Below are positions 1-4,942 of a stretch of DNA of 5,579 nucleotides, piece after piece. The position numbers and the translations under genes are program-made. The notes beneath the pieces were generated by a model that made no database searches, was not told the DNA's origin, and saw only the letters and a program-made list of their open reading frames with translations. The first letter of the stretch is position 1, and every line of letters starts with the position of its first letter. Source of the DNA: CAYZTD01 sp964473335 (GTDB taxonomy: Archaea > Thermoplasmatota > E2 > DHVEG-1); contig CAYYOO010000091.1 of the NCBI GenBank assembly GCA_964473335.1, forward strand, positions 1 through 5,579, given 5' to 3'.

Positions 1-211
1 TTCTATTTGAAATTGTGAAATACAGCATTACTATCAAAAGTTCTATTCCAAAAATTAGAAGAAAATATCCAAAAGTCGAGGCAATCTTTGACCAAGTACT
101 TAATAGTGTTATATCCAAACCAAAAGTTATCACAATTGAGCCGAGGAATGGAATAAACATACCAACTATTACAATTGATAGAATTAAAATTAGATCTCTA
201 TTTTTACTCAT
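1..211 (-). CDS. Two-helix membrane protein, 3' end beyond the window
   Basis: An uninterrupted minus-strand frame opens with ATG at 209-211 and is still open at base 1, giving 70 residues. It begins MSKNRDLILILSIVIVG. Two hydrophobic segments are visible, at about residues 7-31 and 48-66, joined by a short polar stretch that includes TLLSTWSKIAS, so it is an integral membrane protein of unknown function. I prefer it to the plus-strand frame at 15-242, which is basic, low in complexity and has no ribosome binding site. No clear Shine-Dalgarno precedes the ATG. An AT-rich TATA-like block about 27 nt upstream would place transcription start near the ATG, so a leaderless mRNA is likely. It diverges from the first repeat copy and gene A, and may be part of a further segment of the array to the left. 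I do not recognise a family. Confidence 0.6.
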   Translation of the reverse strand, partial: MSKNRDLILILSIVIVGMFIPFLGSIVITFGLDITLLSTWSKIASTFGYFLLIFGIELLIVMLYFTISNR

Positions 212-229
212 TGTTAAAACAAGGCAATT

Positions 230-254
230 ACTCAAAGTTTAAATAATTTTTTTA
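230..254 (-). promoter_or_regulatory. Putative TATA region for the 1-211 gene
   Basis: On the minus strand the sequence TTTAAAAAAATTATTTAAA lies roughly 22 to 43 nt before the ATG at 211. That spacing fits an archaeal TATA box driving a leaderless transcript. The whole region is AT-rich, so the assignment rests on position more than on the motif. Confidence 0.3.
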
Positions 255-298
255 AAAAATATAGCTCTCACACTAATTTATTTTTTTATATTTCTATG

Positions 299-346
299 AA
301 AATAAATCCAGGGGAAGGAATATGAACTTCAAAACTCCGGTGTTTT
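299..346 (+). repeat. tRNA-3'-end-derived repeat, copy 1 (diverged), with palindrome
   Basis: The core at 308-327 matches the consensus GCAGGGGAAGGGATTTGAAC at 17 of 20 positions; the changes are at 308, 319 and 322. Three bases after the core comes AAAACTCCGGTGTTTT (331-346), a 16-bp palindrome with one mismatched pair centred on CCGG. Copy 4 carries a perfect palindrome at exactly the same distance. This is the leftmost and most diverged copy in view and marks the left limit of segment A. Confidence 0.75.
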
Positions 347-378
347 AACCTGATTATTGATTACAGTCGATATCTGTA

Positions 379-433
379 AAATAAATCAAGTTTATAAATA
401 AATAGTTTATTTTATGTTTTTGAGGAGAACAGG
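379..433 (+). promoter_or_regulatory. Promoter and leader of gene A, duplicated ahead of gene C
   Basis: This 55-nt stretch contains a TATA-like TTTATAAATAAAT at 391-403 and a strong ribosome binding site, GAGGAG (422-427), six bases before the ATG at 434. It aligns without gaps to 2166-2220 ahead of gene C, with 47 of 55 bases identical by hand count; the last 21 bases before the start differ at one position. Just upstream, TTACAG (361-366) and CTGTAA (374-379) form a small inverted repeat that segment C lacks. Confidence 0.6.
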
Positions 434-1003
434 ATGAGAAAAAAATTATTTGGTTTATTGATTGCTTTGTTATTCTTAATTTTTGGTTTTCTTTTAATGA
501 ATTATTGGTATATATCTAAAAGTACTGTTACTCCAGGTAGTTTTTATCCAGAGTTAGCGCCTTTTTATGTTCCATTACTAAGCATTATCTTAATTTTCAT
601 TGGTATAGGGGTTTTACTATGGGATAAAGTTACCAAAGGTAAAAAGATACTTAAAATTATACTGCTAATTATTTTACTTTTCTGTATATTGATTAGTGGA
701 TTTATTATCTATCAATATGAGTATACTTTTATTAGAACATCTCCAACTCTCCCTACAGTATTTTTTGAACCAGACACAACAAATAATACATTAACTGTTT
801 CGGCTGTATCAGATGGACATTTTGGACATATGCTCTATTGGGAAAATATTATTTTAGCATCAGGCAATGCTACACTTCCAAACGGTTATATTGATGAGGG
901 AGATATGTTGACAAATTGTAGTGGGACTATAAAAATTCAAATTAATCTTAATAGTCAATTATTTGATTTGCATGGAGAAAAAAATAGTTGGGACTTCACA
1001 TAA
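434..1003 (+). CDS. Three-helix membrane protein with exported C-terminal domain (segment A)
   Basis: The 189-residue protein has hydrophobic segments at about residues 5-24, 45-63 and 72-94, then a polar domain of about 95 residues that is probably outside the cell. The first segment could instead be a signal peptide. The outer domain has three N-x-S/T sequons (NNT, NAT, NCS), in keeping with a glycosylated archaeal surface protein. Its pattern, a conserved W, then a small-residue stretch, then GYIDEGDMLTNCSGTIKI (residues 151-168), resembles the GD-x-I-x-x-C-x-G segment I associate with archaeal pilin-like exported proteins; that match is from memory and tentative. The start is secure because GAGGAG sits six bases upstream. 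The stop at 1001-1003 is only 7 nt from repeat copy 2. The leader and N-terminus resemble those of gene C (MRKKLFGLLIA versus MRIKVLSILIA), so the two share at least their 5' ends. Specific function is unknown. Confidence 0.8.
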   Translation: MRKKLFGLLIALLFLIFGFLLMNYWYISKSTVTPGSFYPELAPFYVPLLSIILIFIGIGVLLWDKVTKGKKILKIILLIILLFCILISGFIIYQYEYTFIRTSPTLPTVFFEPDTTNNTLTVSAVSDGHFGHMLYWENIILASGNATLPNGYIDEGDMLTNCSGTIKIQINLNSQLFDLHGEKNSWDFT

Positions 1004-1010
1004 AAATAAT

Positions 1011-1057
1011 AAATTTATGCAGGGGAAGGGATTTGAACGCCAATTTAGCCATAAAAA
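1011..1057 (+). repeat. tRNA-3'-end-derived repeat, copy 2
   Basis: The core at 1019-1038 is a full match to the consensus, preceded by AAATTTAT, which copies 3 and 4 largely share. A short inverted repeat, TTTA (1044-1047) and TAAA (1052-1055), is centred 11.5 bases past the core, as are the palindromes of copies 1 and 4. It may be an eroded form of the same element, or chance in AT-rich DNA. The copy separates gene A from segment B. Confidence 0.8.
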
Positions 1058-1325
1058 CATTAAAAAAGTATATAAAGAGCCATATTGGTTATATGTTCAA
1101 TAATAGGCCTTTATAAATATAAAAAATGGGGTTTTTATCTTTATACGCTTTTTGTTATATCATTAATTATAAATGTAATAATCTCCAAGAATTATCTTAG
1201 TATCATATATATCATTTATTTTTGTCTATCTGTTTGGATACAAACTTTTGTATAAAAATATTTCTTATTTAGAATAAAAAATTAAAAAATATTCGCTTTT
1301 TACTTTTTGACATTACGACAAGTAA
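1058..1325. other. Noncoding AT-rich stretch upstream of gene B
   Basis: With the adjoining control region this forms a gap of about 356 bases without a credible gene. The longest frames I found are 24 codons from the ATG at 1126 and 14 codons on the minus strand from 1313, both without convincing ribosome binding sites. It holds a TATA-like TTTATAAATATAAAAA around 1110-1125, and ATACAAA (1238-1244) facing TTTGTAT (1247-1253), overlapped by the competing pair GTTTG (1232-1236) and CAAAC (1241-1245). A small RNA or a decayed gene is possible, but nothing identifies one. Confidence 0.4.
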
Positions 1326-1383
1326 GATATTTATAATATCAAAAAAAAAACATGTTTTTTTAAAGAGCGATGGTATAAAGGAG
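1326..1383 (+). promoter_or_regulatory. Promoter, 18-bp palindrome and ribosome binding site of gene B
   Basis: A TATA-like GATATTTATAATATC lies at 1326-1340. It is followed by a perfect 18-bp palindrome, AAAAAAACATGTTTTTTT (1344-1361), that covers the expected transcription start about 25 nt downstream. That is where many archaeal repressors bind, so an operator is a reasonable reading. GGAG at 1380-1383 is 11 nt before the ATG at 1395, a slightly long spacing. Confidence 0.45.
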
Positions 1384-1394
1384 ATTATAAAAAT

Positions 1395-2069
1395 ATGGTA
1401 ATATGCGATTCATGTAGAGAAAATGTTGATTTATACTACGAATCAGAAGGAAAGAATCTATGTCTAAGTTGTTACGATAAATATGAAGACTCTAAAAACA
1501 ACAACGTTTCTCAAATTCCTAAAAACATGGAATATGTCTGCTCCGTTTGTAATAAAAGAATCTGGTTTAGAAAAACACATACAAGATTCTTAAACGAAAA
1601 TAAAGAACTTGTTATTATTTGTAAAAAATGCTATAAGAAACTACCTAGCAAGGAAAAGATAAAACTATCAGTAGTTCTACCACTTTATTATGGTATGATG
1701 TGCTATACAACAAAAAACTCATGGATGTCTATGAGGCAAGGCTTTGTCAATTCCTCCTTTAATAAAATGAAAAAAACCATAGATGAAATATATGATAAAT
1801 ATGATTTAACCACTAAAGATGTCAATAAGTTTTCTATAGAAAATTTCAATAAACATTTTTTCATGTGTGGACCTTATCTTAAAGTAGATATAATGAAAAA
1901 AATGTCAAAAGATCTCAAAATCCAAAAACTTAATGAAATATCACAAAAAAAGTTACTAAAAGATTACAATAAATGTAACAGACAAGAAAAAAAGCAAGTA
2001 AAAAAAGAATTCAAAACGATATTAACCCAAAATTTAGAAAAAAATAAAGATAGAGCAAGTATATTTTAA
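1395..2069 (+). CDS. Double zinc-ribbon protein of unknown function (segment B)
   Basis: The 224-residue soluble protein opens with two CxxC...CxxC modules, each able to hold a zinc ion: C4/C7 with C23/C26, and C49/C52 with C76/C79. Further cysteines at 103, 158 and 194 are isolated. The middle (about 90-165) is mixed and holds LSVVLPLYYGMMCYTTKNSW. The last 60 residues are very rich in lysine with little proline, suggesting a helical, nucleic-acid-binding tail. Together these suggest a DNA- or RNA-binding or regulatory protein, but I do not recognise the family. It is the only array gene in the window that is clearly cytoplasmic and zinc-binding, and its promoter carries the palindrome at 1344-1361. 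It ends 24 nt before repeat copy 3. The ATG at 1395 is supported by GGAG at 1380-1383 and by the first cysteine pair starting at residue 4. Confidence 0.8.
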   Translation: MVICDSCRENVDLYYESEGKNLCLSCYDKYEDSKNNNVSQIPKNMEYVCSVCNKRIWFRKTHTRFLNENKELVIICKKCYKKLPSKEKIKLSVVLPLYYGMMCYTTKNSWMSMRQGFVNSSFNKMKKTIDEIYDKYDLTTKDVNKFSIENFNKHFFMCGPYLKVDIMKKMSKDLKIQKLNEISQKKLLKDYNKCNRQEKKQVKKEFKTILTQNLEKNKDRASIF

Positions 2070-2092
2070 AGATGAGCTATTGCTTCATAATA

Positions 2093-2157
2093 TAATTTAT
2101 GCAGGGGAAGGGATATGAACTGCATTTTAATGGCAAAAAAACTGTTATTTCTCCTGT
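2093..2157 (+). repeat. tRNA-3'-end-derived repeat, copy 3 (long form)
   Basis: The core at 2101-2120 has one change from consensus, a T to A at 2115, which copy 1 also shows at the matching position. ATGCAG (2099-2104) and CTGCAT (2120-2125) form an inverted repeat around the core. Similarity to copy 4 continues ungapped to the shared TTTCTCCTGT ending at 2157, weakening in the middle. The palindrome of copies 1 and 4 is reduced here to TTTT (2125-2128) and AAAA (2135-2138) around the same centre. Confidence 0.8.
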
Positions 2158-2165
2158 TGGACATA

Positions 2166-2220
2166 AAATAAGACAAGTTTATTAAGAAACAATATATTTT
2201 ATGTTTTTGAGGAGAATAGG
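2166..2220 (+). promoter_or_regulatory. Promoter and leader of gene C, duplicated from gene A
   Basis: This stretch aligns without gaps to 379-433. GAGGAG (2209-2214) lies six bases before the ATG at 2221. The TATA-like part, TTTATTAAGAA (2178-2188), is less canonical than the one ahead of gene A. Conservation of the last 20 or so bases suggests recent common descent or a shared translational signal. Confidence 0.55.
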
Positions 2221-2820
2221 ATGAGAATAAAAGTATTGAGTATTTTAATTGCTGTTTTACTATTGGCTATTGTTTTTAGTGGATGTTTTGAGAAAGAATC
2301 TTTGAAAGATTTAAAATATGTTAATGAAGAATTTGGCTTTGAATTTAATCCTCCAGAGGGTTGGAATAGGTCAGATAATGTTGCGCCTGGTAAAATGGCA
2401 TCTTTTTATACTTCTCAAGACTTAGCGGTATTAGGTATTTCAGAGCCATATTTTCTAAAAGAAAATGAATCACTTTATACCTATGGTAAAAATCTTACAG
2501 GTTCATATTACACTAGAACAGAAGAATTTACCAATGTTACTGTCAATTTTACGATTTATAACTTAAATACAAAGAATGCAACCATTAACGGTATGTCAGT
2601 TTTTGAGATATTTATTAATCAAACCATTAAGATACTTAGTTATCAAGGTCAAAAGTCTAATGTAATTCATTATGATTTGACAAATATATTTTTATTTGAA
2701 AAAAACAACAGAATATTCGAGATAAATTTTAGTTATGAACCCCGTAAAAATTCTGAAAATCTTTACGAATATTATCTAACAGTCGTTAATGAAAGTTTAA
2801 ACACTATTAAAATCAATTAA
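2221..2820 (+). CDS. Secreted lipoprotein with nine glycosylation sequons (segment C)
   Basis: The 199-residue protein has a basic start (MRIK), a hydrophobic stretch at residues 5-19 and a lipobox ending FSGC with C22 as the lipidation site, so the mature protein is probably anchored to the outer face of the cell membrane. The mature part begins with an acidic/basic linker and then YVNEEFGFEFNPPEGW (about residues 33-48). That 'aromatic-x-F-x-x-P-x-x-W' opening resembles the PsbP-like/DUF1795 fold found in many archaeal and bacterial lipoproteins. The domain assignment is inference. Nine N-x-S/T sequons (NRS, NES twice, NLT, NVT, NFT, NAT, NQT, NFS) suggest heavy N-glycosylation. GAGGAG six bases upstream fixes the start. 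The stop is about 10 nt before the conserved part of repeat copy 4. The N-terminus and leader resemble gene A's, but the mature domains do not. Partner and ligand are unknown. Confidence 0.82.
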   Translation: MRIKVLSILIAVLLLAIVFSGCFEKESLKDLKYVNEEFGFEFNPPEGWNRSDNVAPGKMASFYTSQDLAVLGISEPYFLKENESLYTYGKNLTGSYYTRTEEFTNVTVNFTIYNLNTKNATINGMSVFEIFINQTIKILSYQGQKSNVIHYDLTNIFLFEKNNRIFEINFSYEPRKNSENLYEYYLTVVNESLNTIKIN

Positions 2821-2823
2821 CGA

Positions 2824-2888
2824 AAATTTATGCAGGGGAAGGGATTTGAACTGCATTTTACCGGTAAAATAATAACATTTTCTCCTGT
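2824..2888 (+). repeat. tRNA-3'-end-derived repeat, copy 4 (long form, perfect palindrome)
   Basis: The core at 2832-2851 matches consensus fully. ATGCAG (2830-2835) and CTGCAT (2851-2856) form an inverted repeat around it, and the perfect 16-bp palindrome ATTTTACCGGTAAAAT follows at 2855-2870. Similarity to copy 3 runs to TTTCTCCTGT ending at 2888. This is the best preserved version of the whole element. It lies between two convergent genes (gene C on plus, the 2899-3423 gene on minus), so the palindrome could also act in transcript ending. Confidence 0.82.
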
Positions 2889-2898
2889 CAAATAGATT

Positions 2899-3423
2899 TT
2901 AGAGAGAATTTAAATATCCCTTAAGTTTGATACTTAATGGTATTTTTTTATTTTGTGTTTTTAAAGGTAAATATTTCAAAAATATTGACTCAATACTATA
3001 TCCGACTTTCTTATCAAAATGAAAATATTTATTCTTTTGAACAAATGGTAAATATTGTGATGTTTCTATTTTTAAAAATCCTTTATGGATGTATATTTTA
3101 TCTATATCTTGATAATCTAACGAAAAATTTTCAACTTTTTCTTTTAATATTTCATCAAGGTTTTTTCTAAATTTTGATTCTTCGATATTATTCTTTTTGA
3201 TATTTCTTTCTTTTAACATGGCATTAAAAAAAGTTAAGGTAAAAAGATGACGATTATGACTTACATGAGTCTTATCTATAAACTCACCAACAATGCGTTT
3301 ATCCGTAAAAATTAGATTATAAAAGTAATAGAAATCAGCGAAACTGAAAATAAATTTACCAACTATTCTTTTACAATATACATTTTTGATTACGCTCTCT
3401 ATTTTTTCATTCATACAGTTCAC
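2899..3423 (-). CDS. Hypothetical cytoplasmic protein, possibly PH-like (segment D)
   Basis: The frame gives up to 174 residues with no signal peptide and no clear membrane helix. The segment NLIFTDKRIVGEFID (about 36-50) and the later IYIHKGFLKIET (about 110-121) resemble the paired beta-strand signatures of bacterial PH-like domains, in which 'TDKRI' marks a strand. That is a pattern impression, not a firm assignment. The longest frame starts with GTG at 3423, but I prefer the ATG at 3412-3414 (residue 4), because GAGTGA lies six bases before it as a ribosome binding site. The gene lies 44 nt downstream of the 3468-4235 gene on the same strand, so the two may share a transcript. A TATA-like ATATAAATA at about 3425-3434 is too close to the start to serve this gene well. 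Confidence 0.7.
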   Translation of the reverse strand: MNCMNEKIESVIKNVYCKRIVGKFIFSFADFYYFYNLIFTDKRIVGEFIDKTHVSHNRHLFTLTFFNAMLKERNIKKNNIEESKFRKNLDEILKEKVENFSLDYQDIDKIYIHKGFLKIETSQYLPFVQKNKYFHFDKKVGYSIESIFLKYLPLKTQNKKIPLSIKLKGYLNSL

Positions 3424-3467
3424 TCTATTTATATGCTCAAAACTCTAACTTTTTTACACCCCTTTTT

Positions 3468-4235
3468 TTAACTTTTTCCAAAATATGCTTTTACATGTGG
3501 TCTTGTTAAATAAATCAAAATAATCAAACCAATAATTACAGATGGTATGATGATAACTAGATTTTCCAATTCACTGTTGACAAGAAAGAGGATAATAGAA
3601 CCAATTATTCCAACTATTGGAAATATTATACCAAGTCCCCATCCCCACCTTCTTCCTTTCCAGAATCCATAAGCAAGCATAAAATGCAAGATTGTAATGA
3701 CCACTACTATGACCCCTAACGCTATTAGTGAGATAGTAGAGTTAATAGGACTATTGTTTGCCTGACTCACTCCAGATAATTCTAACATTGAGGGTTTGTC
3801 CATTTCATGGAGAATAAATAAAATAAATATCCAAGATAAACCTATAATAAGAGTATAGATGCCAATTATCATCTCTAAAACTGCCAAAATAGTTATTCCA
3901 GCTGGTCGTTCTGTCTTGTCACGATGCTCTACTTTTGAAGAATAGGATGGTCGTAAAATAAGCCAAATTATCAAACCAAGCAAACCTGTCAGTAAACCTA
4001 TGACCAACCAAGGAATTCCATTAGTATCACGTTCTTTTGCATCTTTATACATATATATGCCAGACATTATAAATACAGCTATAACAGCTATACCTCCTAC
4101 CAAGCTTATTAGCAGACTACCAGAATCAGTATTTCCACTCGCTTTACAGGTTTCAACAGAAAACAGTAAAAAGAAGATACACAGAACCATTCCAAATAAG
4201 GTCAAATTAAATGTTCTATTCATCATGTAACCCAT
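3468..4235 (-). CDS. Multipass membrane protein (segment D)
   Basis: The 255-residue protein has an N-terminal hydrophobic segment at about 11-28 (signal peptide or helix) and further helices at about 41-62, 75-95, 113-143 (long, possibly a hairpin), 167-190, 199-219 and 227-244. Between the second and third lies YKDAKERDTNGIPW, a motif that often joins helix pairs in small prokaryotic membrane proteins. The second half starts ERPAGITILAVLEMIIGIY, includes YGFWKGRRWGWGLGII and ends LTRPHVKAYFGKS, a layout I associate with archaeal membrane proteins of the DUF2127 type; the name is tentative. Function is unknown. Start choice is open: ATG codons lie at 4235, 4226 and 4223, none with a strong ribosome binding site. 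A TATA-like TTATAA at 4268-4273 suggests transcription starts near 4245. It may be the first gene of a two-gene unit with 2899-3423. Confidence 0.78.
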   Translation of the reverse strand: MGYMMNRTFNLTLFGMVLCIFFLLFSVETCKASGNTDSGSLLISLVGGIAVIAVFIMSGIYMYKDAKERDTNGIPWLVIGLLTGLLGLIIWLILRPSYSSKVEHRDKTERPAGITILAVLEMIIGIYTLIIGLSWIFILFILHEMDKPSMLELSGVSQANNSPINSTISLIALGVIVVVITILHFMLAYGFWKGRRWGWGLGIIFPIVGIIGSIILFLVNSELENLVIIIPSVIIGLIILIYLTRPHVKAYFGKS

Positions 4236-4265
4236 CCATTCAACAACAATAAAACATATAGTTAA

Positions 4266-4275
4266 ACTTATAATT
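4266..4275 (-). promoter_or_regulatory. Putative TATA box for the segment D minus-strand genes
   Basis: On the minus strand TTATAA (4268-4273) lies about 25 nt ahead of a likely transcription start near 4245 and 33 nt or more ahead of the candidate ATGs. It sits between repeat copy 5 and the gene, so segment D appears to carry its own promoter. Confidence 0.35.
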
Positions 4276-4289
4276 TTCTATCCTTTGAA

Positions 4290-4320
4290 ATAAAAATTAT
4301 GCAGGGGAAGGGATTTGAAC
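4290..4320 (+). repeat. tRNA-3'-end-derived repeat, copy 5, at the edge of the IS
   Basis: The core at 4301-4320 is a full consensus match, preceded by AAAAATTAT. Unlike the other copies it is followed at once by unrelated DNA: the palindrome is missing and the IS200-like element begins within a few bases. Either the transposon landed beside the repeat and separated its right half, or this copy is the end of the array and never had one. Confidence 0.8.
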
Positions 4321-4344
4321 ACTTGGAAGGTATGTGTGACTGCT

Positions 4345-4364
4345 CCCCGTCATGAATGACGGGG
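4345..4364 (-). other. Right-end hairpin of the IS200-like element
   Basis: A perfect 8-bp stem, CCCCGTCA (4345-4352) with TGACGGGG (4357-4364), closes a TGAA loop. It sits just beyond the tnpA stop, where the 3' subterminal hairpin of IS200/IS605 elements is expected. It stands out as GC-rich in AT-rich surroundings and could also help end the tnpA transcript. Confidence 0.7.
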
Positions 4365-4366
4365 CT

Positions 4367-4813
4367 TCATGTGGTTGGTAGCCCCGGGTTTGGAAAATCA
4401 TTGAGACTCTTTTGTTCAAGTCGTTGATCACGGACATAATTTATCACGGTTTCTGTATCTGCATCTCCGACACTTCTGTAGAATTTCCCTGGACTCCAGA
4501 AGTGACCTCTGGGATATCTGCATCTGAAATAAGTTCTTTTTTTAAACAATTCACGAGCAGATGCACCTTTCAAGAGTTGAAGAGCCTCGGAAACACTCAT
4601 TGTCGGTGGAATACAAACAACAACGTGGATATGATCAGACATTACACTAAGCTCAATTATCTCTATATTGTGTCGTTTTGCAACTCCATACAAAATTTCT
4701 TCGCAAAGTTTTTTATTACTCTCGCCTTTAAACATATTGTACCTATACTTGGGACACCACTCAAGATGGTACACATTTTGGCCAATGCTATGGCTACCGC
4801 TAACTAATTTCAT
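4367..4813 (-). CDS. tnpA: IS200/IS605-family transposase TnpA
   Basis: The 148-residue protein is a complete Y1 HUH transposase, which cuts and rejoins single-stranded DNA at the element's ends through a 5'-phosphotyrosine link. The HUH metal-binding motif is H61-I62-H63 within VMSDHIHVVV, and the catalytic tyrosine is Y126 in VINYVRDQ, with Q130 one helical turn further on. The family segment HFWSPGKFYRSVGDAD (about 104-119) is present, as is the N-terminal YHLEWCPKYR. Length is normal for the family (about 130-150) and no key residue is missing, so it looks active. AGGAG (minus strand of 4822-4826) lies eight bases before the ATG. The leader folds into a long hairpin (4826-4874) that touches this site, which suggests low translation as known for IS200. 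It ends just before the right-end hairpin. Confidence 0.95.
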   Translation of the reverse strand: MKLVSGSHSIGQNVYHLEWCPKYRYNMFKGESNKKLCEEILYGVAKRHNIEIIELSVMSDHIHVVVCIPPTMSVSEALQLLKGASARELFKKRTYFRCRYPRGHFWSPGKFYRSVGDADTETVINYVRDQRLEQKSLNDFPNPGLPTT

Positions 4814-4825
4814 ACAAAAATCTCC

Positions 4826-4874
4826 TAGACAGGTTTTCTTATAGGCATCCGCCTTTGGCGGACGCGCCTGTCTA
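4826..4874 (-). promoter_or_regulatory. tnpA 5' leader hairpin beside the ribosome binding site
   Basis: An outer 8-bp stem, TAGACAGG (4826-4833) with CCTGTCTA (4867-4874), encloses a strong inner hairpin, TCCGCC (4848-4853) with GGCGGA (4857-4862) around TTT. The outer stem includes the first base of the AGGAG ribosome binding site (4822-4826). In IS200 a leader stem-loop limits transposase translation; the same role is inferred here. An AT-rich stretch at 4882-4891 could hold the TATA box. Confidence 0.5.
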
Positions 4875-4918
4875 AGAGGAAGAATATATTATCAGATAAA
4901 AAAATAGTAGCGTGATTC

Positions 4919-4942
4919 ATCCGCAGACTAAAGTCTTCGGAT
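4919..4942 (-). other. Left-end hairpin of the IS200-like element
   Basis: ATCCG/CGGAT and AGACT/AGTCT pair across one A-G mismatch to form a stem of ten pairs plus the mismatch. A small unpaired base is typical of IS200/IS605 end hairpins and is read by TnpA. The hairpin lies 106 nt upstream of the tnpA start, on the 5' side of the element. Confidence 0.6.

Noticed and set aside
15..242. Plus-strand open frame of 75 codons
   Set aside because: No ribosome binding site and a basic, low-complexity product. The opposite strand carries a better membrane-protein frame starting at 211.
1011..1060. Complete tRNA genes at the repeat copies
   Set aside because: Only the part from G53 to A73 is present. 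The 5' arm of the T-stem, the anticodon arm and the 5' acceptor arm are missing at all five copies.
2824..2888. Classical integron attC site
   Set aside because: The GTTRRRY core box of bacterial and archaeal integrons is not found; after GTT comes CAAA. Any likeness is in layout only.
2937..3170. Plus-strand open frame of 77 codons
   Set aside because: It lies opposite the 2899-3423 gene and has no ribosome binding site; it is an AT-rich shadow.
4000..4230. Plus-strand open frame of 76 codons
   Set aside because: Shadow of the multipass membrane protein gene on the minus strand.
308..4320. CRISPR array
   Set aside because: The repeated word is 20 nt but spaced 711 to 1469 bp apart with whole genes between, and it matches a tRNA 3' end.
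4412..4807. Plus-strand open frame of 131 codons
   Set aside because: Lies opposite the clear tnpA gene, and its product has no family features.
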